Assembly (NCBI RefSeq): GCF_007570825.1
Contig: NZ_SUNB01000002.1
Location: 124,001-188,000, forward strand
Direction of reading: 5' to 3'
Length of the DNA: 64,000 bases
Source: Pleionea sediminis
GTDB lineage: Bacteria > Pseudomonadota > Gammaproteobacteria > Enterobacterales > Kangiellaceae
The first letter of the stretch is position 1, and each line of letters begins with the position of its first letter. The notes beneath the pieces are model-generated. The model ran no database searches and had not been told where the DNA came from. It saw only the letters and a list, made by a program, of their open reading frames with translations. Positions 44,807 to 53,280 of the stretch are shown piece after piece. Both the position numbers and the translations under genes were made by a program.

Positions 44807-45175
44807 CTAGATTCGATCAAATATATTTTTTTTCGCAACATTTTCTAAACTTGCACCACAATACATACAATAATTAAAACTACTGGGCACTAACATACTG
44901 CACTGTATGCATTGATTCTTACTTTTTCTACGTTGCTCTCTCAGCTTAGTAGTTTCATCAATTTCATACTCAAGATCGAGAGTAACGTCTTGCAAATTTT
45001 TTTCTATGAACCGAGAAAGAGATTCGCAAACTAGCGAAAGCTTTTCCACTTCCTTTTCAAGATCGTTAATTCTTTCAGCATTGTCTTCGCTTTTCTTTAC
45101 TGATCCTTTTGCGAGTTTTTCAGTTTTCCTATTAGCTTCGTAACGTCTATTGTGTGGAGGAATGAATGGGGTCAT
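44807..45175 (-). CDS. Coiled-coil protein with C-terminal zinc ribbon
   Basis: A 122-residue protein: a basic N-terminus (FIPPHNRRYEANRKTEKLAKG), a coiled coil (ERINDLEKEVEKLSLVCESLSRFIEK, about residues 34-60), and a zinc ribbon with two CxxC pairs (CIQCSMLVPSSFNYCMYCG, about residues 89-107). GGGACAG lies before the ATG. No named family recognised; the ribbon type is common in small regulatory or assembly proteins. Confidence 0.65.
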   Translation of the reverse strand: MTPFIPPHNRRYEANRKTEKLAKGSVKKSEDNAERINDLEKEVEKLSLVCESLSRFIEKNLQDVTLDLEYEIDETTKLREQRRKSKNQCIQCSMLVPSSFNYCMYCGASLENVAKKNIFDRI

Positions 45176-45534
45176 ACATCTGTCCCTATATTTTTAACTG
45201 ACCAGAAACTTTTTATCAAAGATAGCCACTGCGCGCAATATAGCAGCTAAGAATGAAGTAAGTACTCGTTTGAATACCAATCCAATAAAGGCTTAATAAA
45301 AAATAATAATTCTATTTAAAATTAATGAGTTATACAGTAATAATCATTGTAGGCTAGATAGAACTTAGCTAAAAATGACCCAATAATACCTATAATTTTC
45401 GGTCAATAACTAACTCAAAAGTCAGTCTAAAAGCTTCTAGAAGTCAAACAACTTCTGGGAGCAGTTCATCAGAAACACCATTTTCGTGCTCGCATGAGCA
45501 ACAAAATCGAAAGCAATTTTGTCTATTGAAACGA
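45176..45534. other. AT-rich intergenic stretch with several short hairpins
   Basis: No gene seen. Short inverted repeats cluster at the right end: GCTTCTAGAAGT (45433-45444) with imperfect partner ACTTCTGGGAGC (45451-45462), TGCTCGCATGAGCA (45488-45501), and ACAAAAT/ATTTTGT (45501-45521). They lie just past the stop of the leftward HTH gene and may end its transcript. Confidence 0.45.
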
Positions 45535-45732
45535 CTAGTTCAGCGCAAATATATACTGAGAGGGAAACGCGTAGTTGTCGTCTTCCGTTGAAAATGATGA
45601 TTGATTAGCACTCTCTTGCAACCAGCGTAACACTCGTCGATTCGATACGCCCAACACCTCAGCGACTTCACTCACCACTCGACCTTCTCGCTTAACCATG
45701 TCTATTGCTCGCAATTTACGTTCAATATTCAT
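45535..45732 (-). CDS. Small helix-turn-helix protein
   Basis: A 65-residue protein. Residues 1-40 form a transposase/Psq-like helix-turn-helix (AIDMVKREGRVVSEVAEVLGVSNRRVLRWLQES), followed by a short unstructured tail. GAGGAG lies 6 bases before the ATG, a strong site. It resembles the N-terminal DNA-binding part of IS3-type OrfA proteins, so it may be an OrfA remnant or a free-standing regulator. No transposase catalytic part or terminal repeats are next to it. Confidence 0.6.
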   Translation of the reverse strand: MNIERKLRAIDMVKREGRVVSEVAEVLGVSNRRVLRWLQESANQSSFSTEDDNYAFPSQYIFALN

Positions 45733-45984
45733 CTTTTACTCCTCGATTAAAAAGACACAACCACAAACTAACCATTCGGACCCAGGCTCTTAAAGCTTTA
45801 GTCCTACTTAATTATTAGCATGAAATTATCATGCCATCTGTTTTTAACGAGATAATGACAAAGATCAGGAAAAAGTGATTATTTTGGCGTCAAAAAGATG
45901 CAAGTAGCGCTATCGATTGCACCGAGATATAGCAAATTAAAATAATTGGAATTAGTCGATGTCTTTGAGGGAGTGGAATGTCTA

Positions 45985-46839
45985 TTACTCAGACATTCCA
46001 CTAAGTTGGGCTTTATGATATGCAATATGATCGTCAATGAAGGACGCGATAAAAAAGTAGCTGTGATCGTATCCATCTCTAATACTTAGTTCGAGAGGAA
46101 CTTCTGCTTCATGACAGGCTTGCAGTAATAACTCCGGTTTTAGTTGTGGCTCCAGAAAATCGTCTGCTTTTCCTTGATCCACTTTAATGTGGGGAACACG
46201 ATATCCTTTAGCAATCAGCTGACAAGCATCGTATTGCTCTAGCTCGCAGCCTTGCTCCAAATAGCCAGAAAATGCCTTTTTTCCCCAAGCAACTTGACTC
46301 GGAGCACAAATAGGCGCGAAAGCCGACACAGAGCGAAATTGATCGGGATGCTTTAAACCAATCGTTAATGCTCCGTGACCGCCCATGGAGTGGCCTGAAA
46401 TACCGATTCGTTTAACATCGATAGGAAATTGCTCAGTGACCAATTTAAATAATTCATCAACGATATAGGTGTACATATTGTAGTTCGACTGCCAAGGCTT
46501 TTTTGTCGCATCCAGATAAAATCCTGCGCCAGAACCAAAGTCCCAATCGTCATCTTCACCTTCGATGTCAACGCCACGAGGACTGGTGTCTGGTGCAACA
46601 ATAATCATTTGGTGTTGAACGGCATAGCGTTCACATGCCGCTTTTTGTACAAAATTTTGATCATTACACGTTAAACCAGATAACCAAAACAAAGCTGCTT
46701 TTTTATCTTTAGTTTCACCTTGCTGAACATCAAAGGGCAAAAAGATGGAAAATGTCATTTCACACTGACAGCTTGATGAAAAATGCTCATAGCGTTGCCA
46801 GTAACCGTCAAAACATTTGTGTTGTTCAAGTAATTTCAT
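45985..46839 (-). CDS. fghA: S-formylglutathione hydrolase
   Basis: A 284-residue esterase D family alpha/beta hydrolase. The nucleophile Ser is in ISGHSMGGHGALT; FWLSGLTCNDQNFVQKAACERYA and APDTSPRGVDIEGEDDDWDFGSGAGFYLDAT are family hallmarks; catalytic Asp and His lie in KADDFLE and DGYDHSYFFIASF. It hydrolyses S-formylglutathione to formate and glutathione, the second step of formaldehyde detoxification. It is 3 bases after frmA, forming a two-gene operon. Confidence 0.95.
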   Translation of the reverse strand: MKLLEQHKCFDGYWQRYEHFSSSCQCEMTFSIFLPFDVQQGETKDKKAALFWLSGLTCNDQNFVQKAACERYAVQHQMIIVAPDTSPRGVDIEGEDDDWDFGSGAGFYLDATKKPWQSNYNMYTYIVDELFKLVTEQFPIDVKRIGISGHSMGGHGALTIGLKHPDQFRSVSAFAPICAPSQVAWGKKAFSGYLEQGCELEQYDACQLIAKGYRVPHIKVDQGKADDFLEPQLKPELLLQACHEAEVPLELSIRDGYDHSYFFIASFIDDHIAYHKAQLSGMSE

Positions 46840-46842
46840 AAT

Positions 46843-47952
46843 TTAAAACTTTATCACGGAACGAATCGACTTGCCTTGATGCATTAAATCAAAGGCTTCA
46901 TTTATTTTTTCAAGCGACATTTCGTAAGACACCATAGGATCGATTTTAATGGTTCCCTTCATATAATTTTCAACATAATCGGGTAATTGACTACGCCCTT
47001 TCACGCCGCCAAACGCTGTTCCTTTCCAGGTTCTTCCGGTAACCAACTGAAAAGGTCGCGTCGATATTTCTTCGCCAGCACCAGCCACACCAATGATTAC
47101 ACTGACGCCCCAACCTTTATGGCAAGACTCTAATGCAGTACGCATTAAAGAGACATTACCCACGCACTCAAATGAATAATCGACACCGCCATTAGTCATT
47201 TCCACAATCGCTTCTTGTAGTGGGCCACTAATATCTTTTGGGTTCACGCAGTCGGTTGCACCCAATTGCTTGGCCATTTCAAATTTCTCGGGATTTAAAT
47301 CAATGGCAATAATGCGTTTTGCTTGCGCCATAACAGCACCTTGAATTACGCTTAAACCGATACCACCTAAGCCGAATACCGCAACTGTTGAACCAGCTTC
47401 TACTTTGGCTGTATTTAAAACCGCACCGATTCCTGTTGTGATCCCACAGCCTAATAAACAAACCCTTTCTAGAGGTGCTGCAGAGTTTATTTTCGCTAAA
47501 GAAATTTCTGGCAATACCGTATATTCAGAAAAGGTAGAAGTGCCCATATAATGAAAAATCTTTTTTCCTTTATACGAAAAACGAGAAGTTCCATCGGGCA
47601 TCAATCCTTGACCCTGTGTTACTCGGATAGATTGGCACAAATTTGTTTTTCCAGATAGACAGAAGTTACAGGTTTTACATTCAGGAACGTATAAAGGGAT
47701 AACGTGATCCCCCGGTTTGAGATCTTTCACGCCTTCGCCAACTTCAACAACAACTCCTCCACCTTCATGTCCTAGAACACTGGGAAAAATTCCTTCTGGA
47801 TCAGCTCCAGACAAAGTGTAAGCGTCAGTGTGACAAACGCCGGTCGCCATAATCTGAACTAAAACTTCGCCTTTTTTTGGACCTTCTAAATCTAATTCCA
47901 CAATTTCCAGTGGAGACTTTGCTTCAAATGCAACTGCCGCTCGTGTTTTCAT
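46843..47952 (-). CDS. frmA: S-(hydroxymethyl)glutathione dehydrogenase (class III alcohol dehydrogenase)
   Basis: The ATG at 47952 has GAGGAG 7 bases upstream; an earlier TTG overlaps that site and is rejected. The 369-residue zinc enzyme has catalytic zinc ligands in [14 protein letters not shown] and LGHEGGGVV, the structural zinc cluster [15 protein letters not shown], and the NAD loop [32 protein letters not shown] is typical of class III. It oxidises the formaldehyde-glutathione adduct. No FrmR-type repressor gene is adjacent. Confidence 0.95.
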   Translation of the reverse strand: MKTRAAVAFEAKSPLEIVELDLEGPKKGEVLVQIMATGVCHTDAYTLSGADPEGIFPSVLGHEGGGVVVEVGEGVKDLKPGDHVIPLYVPECKTCNFCLSGKTNLCQSIRVTQGQGLMPDGTSRFSYKGKKIFHYMGTSTFSEYTVLPEISLAKINSAAPLERVCLLGCGITTGIGAVLNTAKVEAGSTVAVFGLGGIGLSVIQGAVMAQAKRIIAIDLNPEKFEMAKQLGATDCVNPKDISGPLQEAIVEMTNGGVDYSFECVGNVSLMRTALESCHKGWGVSVIIGVAGAGEEISTRPFQLVTGRTWKGTAFGGVKGRSQLPDYVENYMKGTIKIDPMVSYEMSLEKINEAFDLMHQGKSIRSVIKF

Positions 47953-47978
47953 CGATAAACTCCTCAAATAGGTCAGAA

Positions 47979-48013
47979 ACTATAGCAAGTGTTTCTGCGG
48001 CTCAACAAGACAA
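47979..48013 (-). promoter_or_regulatory. Candidate frmA promoter
   Basis: On the minus strand an extended -10 TGCTATAGT (hexamer at 47979-47984) is preceded by TTG-rich sequence at the -35 distance (TTGTTGAGC). About 25 bases separate it from the frmA ATG. Confidence 0.45.
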
Positions 48014-48070
48014 CCGGTTTCTCATATTGAGTTAAATAGATGACATTTCCTAAACGTTTTTTCCACAAGT

Positions 48071-48100
48071 AAAAAAAAGAGGAGACTTAACTCCTCTTTT
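48071..48100 (-). terminator. Terminator of the glutamate dehydrogenase gene
   Basis: Stem AAAAGAGGAG (48075-48084) / CTCCTCTTTT (48091-48100), loop ACTTAA; the eight-A run on the plus strand becomes the T-tract for leftward transcription. Confidence 0.85.
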
Positions 48101-48124
48101 ACAGATGAACATAATTTAGCAATA

Positions 48125-51100
48125 TCAACTTTTCTTATTAACCACCGTTTTCTTCTTAGCAGCCGTTTTCTTTTTCGATGCAGGCTTCTCTTTAGTTACT
48201 TTACTCATTGGCAACTTACTCATGGGTCGTGAAGCGTTGAGTGCAGTCTCTTGTGCGACCGCTGCAGAGCGAATACAGTTTTGAACGAGAATGACAAGCT
48301 CTCGTAAGGCCACGGAGAACTTAGCAAACTCATGGCTGCTACTCGCTCGAAAATCAGCAACCATTTGTCGCCATCGATTCAGTAACTCATCGTTGTTATC
48401 TAACCATGTTTGAATCTTTTGCTCTGCCGTTGTACAGTCTGATGTCATCTGAATTAACGCAACCGTTAAACTGCGCTGCTGCCAATCCAGCTCTTCTCGG
48501 AATGATGCTCGAGCAAACGCTTGCCAATGATTGTCAACCGGCTGCGACACGATTTGATTCAAGAACCAATGCAGTTCAAGTTCAGCACCGAGTTGATAGT
48601 AAACATCAGCAACCATCTTAATAGGTAAACTGGTCATTTTTGACATTTCAACGATGTCTAATGCAGAAAACATAGTGCTTAAGTAGGTGACATTCGATGC
48701 CAACGGCTTTGGCACACCATCATTAACCATAGAGTCAATTTTCTTTTCTAACTCTTTTAGCTCAGATTCTTCTAATGATTTAGCCACTTGCTTTTGCAAC
48801 TCTTGAACGCCCGACTTAAAGTATTCTATTCCTTCGTTAATCGCCAAATTCTTACGACGATGTCGCAAGAACCATCGTGTACAGCGTCGAACCATTCGTT
48901 GAGTCTGATACATCATATCAACTTGCGTTCTCGCTGGAACTTGATGATCCAAACTCTGGATATCAGACCACATCTTGTCCATCGAAAAAATTTCTTTTGC
49001 AAGAGTAAAACAAATACCAACATCCGCAGGTGTCGCACCTGTTTCATCAATGATTCGATAAACGAAATTACTGCCGAGATAATCGGCCATTTTATTGGCA
49101 AGTACCGTTGAAATAATTTCATCTCGCAGTGGATGTTGCTTTATTTCATTAACAAACTTTTTACGAATCGGTTTTGGGAAGTAGTCTATCAACACCTGCT
49201 CAAAGTAAGCTTCTTGAGTAATTTCAGGTGCTAATAAAGATTCTTTTAATTCCATTTTTCCGTAAGCTAACAAAACAGCTAACTCTGCTCGCGTCAACCC
49301 TTCCTCTTGTGCCATGCGCTCAGTCATTTCTTCATCGTTAGGCATGAACTCAAGTGCACGATTCAACTTGTTATCACGCTCTAACGCATGAATAAATCGC
49401 ATTTGCTCTTTTAACATAAATGGCGCTCGAGCTTCGGTGCAACTAATGGATTGCGCTTGTAAATAATTTTCAAGCAATACCATTTCGGCCACTTCGTCGG
49501 TCATATCCATAAACAACTTATCGCGTTGCTTACTGGTCATATCGCCTGCTTCAACGACTTTATTGAGCAGTATTTTGATATTTACTTCGTGATCCGAACA
49601 GTTAACACCACCCGCATTATCAATAAAGTCGGTATTACATCGGCCACCGTTGCGCATAAATTCAATTCGACCGAGCTGAGTTAAACCAAGGTTTCCACCC
49701 TCTCCGACAACCTTACAACGTAACTCACTGCCGTTAATTCGTAAGCCATCATTGGCTCGGTCACCCACTTCAGAATGATGCTCATCGATCCCCTTAACAT
49801 AAGTTCCAATACCGCCGTTCCAAAGCAAATCATACTCCGCTTTTAGCAATGCATTGATCAATTCATTAGGTGCCATTGAGGCCTTTTTAACGCCCAACAT
49901 CTTTTTCATTTCTGGCGTCAGATTAATGGACTTGGCCGATCGAAGGAAAACTCCACCGCCTTTTGAAATTAACTCTGAATTATAGTCTTCCCAGCTTAAA
50001 CCCGGGTTTTCAAACAGCCGTTTTCGCTCTTCCCAGCTCGCTGCTGCATCTGGGTTTGGATCGATAAAAATATGTAAATGATTAAAGGCACCGATGAGTC
50101 GAATATGTTTTGACAACAACATACCATTACCAAAAACATCACCGCCCATGTCGCCAATTCCGACAACCGTAAAGTCCTGAGTCTGTGTGTTGTGCCCCAT
50201 TTCCATAAAGTGTCGTTTAACACTTTCCCAGGCTCCGCGTGCGGTAATACCCATTTTCTTATGGTCATATCCAACACTGCCACCCGAGGCAAAGGCATCG
50301 CCTAACCAAAACCCATACTCTTGCGATAGACCATTCGCGATGTCAGAAAAGGTTGCAGTTCCTTTATCCGCTGCAACAACTAAATAAGGATCAGGCTCGT
50401 CATAACGAACGACATTTTCGGGAGCAACAACTTCTTCATCAATGTAATTGTCCGTAATATCGAGAAGTCCGCTAATAAATGTTTTATAACACTCGACACC
50501 TTCTTTAAAAAAGGCTTCGCGTCCACCTTCGGTGGGTAGCTTTTTACAAACAAAGCCGCCTTTTGACCCTACCGGTACAATGACCGTATTTTTAACTTGT
50601 TGTGCTTTTACCAGTCCTAAAATTTCAGTTCGGAAATCTTCACGACGATCGGACCAACGCAATCCACCGCGAGCGACTTTACCACCTCGCAAATGAACGC
50701 CTTCTACTCGAGGTGAGTAAACAAAAATTTCAAACATAGGTATCGGAAGAGGAACATCGGGTATTTTCTTCGGATTTAACTTTAATGAAATGTATTCTTT
50801 TGCTTCACCATTCTTATCCAACTGATAAAAGTTAGTTCTCAAAGTTGCATCAATCGCTTTCATAAAGCGACTTAATATCTTATCTTCATCCAAGTTACTC
50901 ACTTGGTCGAGCATACCCTCAATTTCTTTATTAAGTTCTCGTTGCCTTTCAGCATCTCTTTCAATTGAAGGATCAAATTTATGTGCAAAGTACTCGACTA
51001 ACTTACGAGAGATAAGTGGATATTTTGCTAACGTTTCTTCTATGTAACTTTGGCTAAACGTAAATCCGATTTGCCACAAGTATTTAGCATAAGCACGCAA

Positions 51101-53107
51101 AATAGAGGTTTCACGCCAATCCAATCCAGCGGATAAAACTAATCGATTAAACCCGTCATTCTCAGCCCGACCATTCCACGTTTGTAAAAAAGCATCTTGA
51201 AATTTTGATTTTATGTCACTTAGCACTAGCTCTTTACCCGACGAGTGCATCATGCTGAAATCCATAATCCAACGAACCGCTCGATTTTTTAAATCTACTT
51301 TGTAAGGTGTTTCGCCCAGAACTTCGAGCCCCATATTTTCAAGCATCGGCATGACGTCGGACAAGGGTGTCGGTTGATCGCGATGAAACAACTTAAACTT
51401 TAGCATCCCTTCGGTATCTTCTTGCGGACGATAAAGCAGCATGCTCAAACTTTTGGTTGGCGATAAACTTTCTAAATGCTTAACATCCAAAACCGCTGTT
51501 TGTGGCAAGATTTCATCTTTATAACCAGATGGGTAAGCTTCATTGTAAGTCACCGCTAAACGGCCACCTTGCGCTTCACCATATTCGCTTTTTAACGCAT
51601 CCGTAAAATTATCATCCCACGAACGAGCAGCCTCGGTTAATTCCTGCTCCATAGATTGAATGTCGTACTCAATATTCTCAGCATTATCCACCGGAACAGT
51701 GAATTGAATTCTCGCCAAAATGGATTCAGAAAAAGTTGTCGTAAAGTTGATTTCACCACTGGCTTGAAAAGTTTCGGCAAGAATGCTCGTAAATTTCAAG
51801 CGCAACTTCGTAGTATAAATTTCTCTCGGAACATAAACCAAACATGAGAAAAACCGACCATAGGGGTCACGACGAACGAACAATCGAATTAACGCTCGTT
51901 CTTTTATGTGCATCACACCGACTGCTGTTCCTAATAAGTCATGTATACTAATCTGAAATAGCTCGTCACGCGGATAAGTTTCCAAAATATTGCGTAATAC
52001 TTTTGAATCGTGACCACCTTGTGGAAGACCTGAGCAATCAAGAACAGCTTGAATTTTTTCCCTCAATACTGGTATCGACATTGGATTAACATTGTATGCC
52101 GCCGACGTATATAAACCTAAGAATCGATCCTCACCAATAACATTGCCCTGTTCATCAAAACGTTTAATTCCGATGTAATCGATGTGCGCTGGACGATGAA
52201 CGGTACTCATCGCACTTAACTTTGTTAGAACCAATAACGTTGAACTGTCCAAAATAAGTCGCTGGGCGCCCTTAGGCAAATCGGACAGGGAATATTTTTT
52301 GGGCGACCAATGGGGCAAGGTTGCTAAACCAAGTGTCGATTTTTTTTGAGGTACTAAATAAGTTTTTCCATCGGACTCTTTTAAATCATACGATGTGTAA
52401 GCAAGAAGTGTGAAATGGTTCCCAGAAATCCAATCTAGAAACGCCAATGTCTCTGCTTTTTTCTCGTCCGACACGTTCGATTTGTAATTTTCAACACGAG
52501 AAGTCACTTCTTGAAGTTTGTCTTTCATCGGTGACCAATCACGAACAGTCGTTCGAACATCCTTTAAAATTCGCTCTAAATTCTCTTGAATGTGATCAAG
52601 CTCTTCCTGCTTAACTTGACGATCCACCTCAAGATACATCGGTGTGATACAAGAACGATCGTCATTTTCGCTCGCAAGTTCAATATTTGCGATTTTGTGG
52701 CCCTTATCACGTTCTACCGCGATGGGTAAGTGAATGTGTAAGTGAATTCCCAAGCCCAACCGATTTAATTCCATACGAACAGAATCAACCAAAAACGGCA
52801 TATCAGGATGAACAAGCTCGATTACGGTGTAATTGGAGTGCCAGCCATGACTTTCAAATTCCGGATTAACGACGCGAACACAGACATCGTCTGAAGCGCC
52901 TTGATTAATAAAGTTCCATAAACTGAGCACTGAGGCATAAAGGTCGTTAGCAGCTCGATCATTAAGATCTTCAGGAGAGATACTACCGTAAAAGAATTGT
53001 GCAAAGCGACTAACTACGTTTGCTTGCTCTTTTTTGAATTTGCTTTCAATGAGTTTAATGACGTTTTCGAGGAGCACAGGTTGATGCTCATTAGGTGCCT
53101 GCGTCAT
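48125..53107 (-). CDS. gdhB: NAD-specific glutamate dehydrogenase, GDH-180 type
   Basis: A 1660-residue protein of the large bacterial NAD-GDH family (P. aeruginosa GdhB about 1620). The N-terminal half has ACT-like regulatory modules; the catalytic region starts near residue 790 with RGGLRWSDRREDFRTEILGLVKAQQVKNTVIVPVGSKGGFVCKK, then VAADKGTATFSDIANGLS and TVVGIGDMGGDVFGNGML for NAD binding. It converts glutamate to 2-oxoglutarate and ammonia. The last ~30 residues are a Lys/Ala-rich tail (KPASKKKTAAKKKTVVNKKS) unusual for the family as I know it. Monocistronic with its own terminator. Confidence 0.95.
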   Translation of the reverse strand: MTQAPNEHQPVLLENVIKLIESKFKKEQANVVSRFAQFFYGSISPEDLNDRAANDLYASVLSLWNFINQGASDDVCVRVVNPEFESHGWHSNYTVIELVHPDMPFLVDSVRMELNRLGLGIHLHIHLPIAVERDKGHKIANIELASENDDRSCITPMYLEVDRQVKQEELDHIQENLERILKDVRTTVRDWSPMKDKLQEVTSRVENYKSNVSDEKKAETLAFLDWISGNHFTLLAYTSYDLKESDGKTYLVPQKKSTLGLATLPHWSPKKYSLSDLPKGAQRLILDSSTLLVLTKLSAMSTVHRPAHIDYIGIKRFDEQGNVIGEDRFLGLYTSAAYNVNPMSIPVLREKIQAVLDCSGLPQGGHDSKVLRNILETYPRDELFQISIHDLLGTAVGVMHIKERALIRLFVRRDPYGRFFSCLVYVPREIYTTKLRLKFTSILAETFQASGEINFTTTFSESILARIQFTVPVDNAENIEYDIQSMEQELTEAARSWDDNFTDALKSEYGEAQGGRLAVTYNEAYPSGYKDEILPQTAVLDVKHLESLSPTKSLSMLLYRPQEDTEGMLKFKLFHRDQPTPLSDVMPMLENMGLEVLGETPYKVDLKNRAVRWIMDFSMMHSSGKELVLSDIKSKFQDAFLQTWNGRAENDGFNRLVLSAGLDWRETSILRAYAKYLWQIGFTFSQSYIEETLAKYPLISRKLVEYFAHKFDPSIERDAERQRELNKEIEGMLDQVSNLDEDKILSRFMKAIDATLRTNFYQLDKNGEAKEYISLKLNPKKIPDVPLPIPMFEIFVYSPRVEGVHLRGGKVARGGLRWSDRREDFRTEILGLVKAQQVKNTVIVPVGSKGGFVCKKLPTEGGREAFFKEGVECYKTFISGLLDITDNYIDEEVVAPENVVRYDEPDPYLVVAADKGTATFSDIANGLSQEYGFWLGDAFASGGSVGYDHKKMGITARGAWESVKRHFMEMGHNTQTQDFTVVGIGDMGGDVFGNGMLLSKHIRLIGAFNHLHIFIDPNPDAAASWEERKRLFENPGLSWEDYNSELISKGGGVFLRSAKSINLTPEMKKMLGVKKASMAPNELINALLKAEYDLLWNGGIGTYVKGIDEHHSEVGDRANDGLRINGSELRCKVVGEGGNLGLTQLGRIEFMRNGGRCNTDFIDNAGGVNCSDHEVNIKILLNKVVEAGDMTSKQRDKLFMDMTDEVAEMVLLENYLQAQSISCTEARAPFMLKEQMRFIHALERDNKLNRALEFMPNDEEMTERMAQEEGLTRAELAVLLAYGKMELKESLLAPEITQEAYFEQVLIDYFPKPIRKKFVNEIKQHPLRDEIISTVLANKMADYLGSNFVYRIIDETGATPADVGICFTLAKEIFSMDKMWSDIQSLDHQVPARTQVDMMYQTQRMVRRCTRWFLRHRRKNLAINEGIEYFKSGVQELQKQVAKSLEESELKELEKKIDSMVNDGVPKPLASNVTYLSTMFSALDIVEMSKMTSLPIKMVADVYYQLGAELELHWFLNQIVSQPVDNHWQAFARASFREELDWQQRSLTVALIQMTSDCTTAEQKIQTWLDNNDELLNRWRQMVADFRASSSHEFAKFSVALRELVILVQNCIRSAAVAQETALNASRPMSKLPMSKVTKEKPASKKKTAAKKKTVVNKKS

Positions 53108-53243
53108 AAATGCTTGTCCTTCCTACTTTGAATTTAATCGATTTGAGCGTAAAAATTTTTGCGATCGTCAAAGGGATAATTCTAGGCTAATAACAAACAC
53201 TTCGCATCATGCAATTTAATGTTTTTTAAGAAAAATAATGATA

Positions 53244-53270
53244 TTGGGTAGTGGACAAACCACTACCCAA
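53244..53270 (-). terminator. Hairpin terminator after the MMPL gene
   Basis: An 11-bp perfect stem TTGGGTAGTGG (53244-53254) / CCACTACCCAA (53260-53270), loop ACAAA, 11 bases past the stop. The following minus-strand sequence is T-rich but interrupted (ATATCATTATTTTTC). Confidence 0.7.
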
Positions 53271-53280
53271 AATTAAAGGA

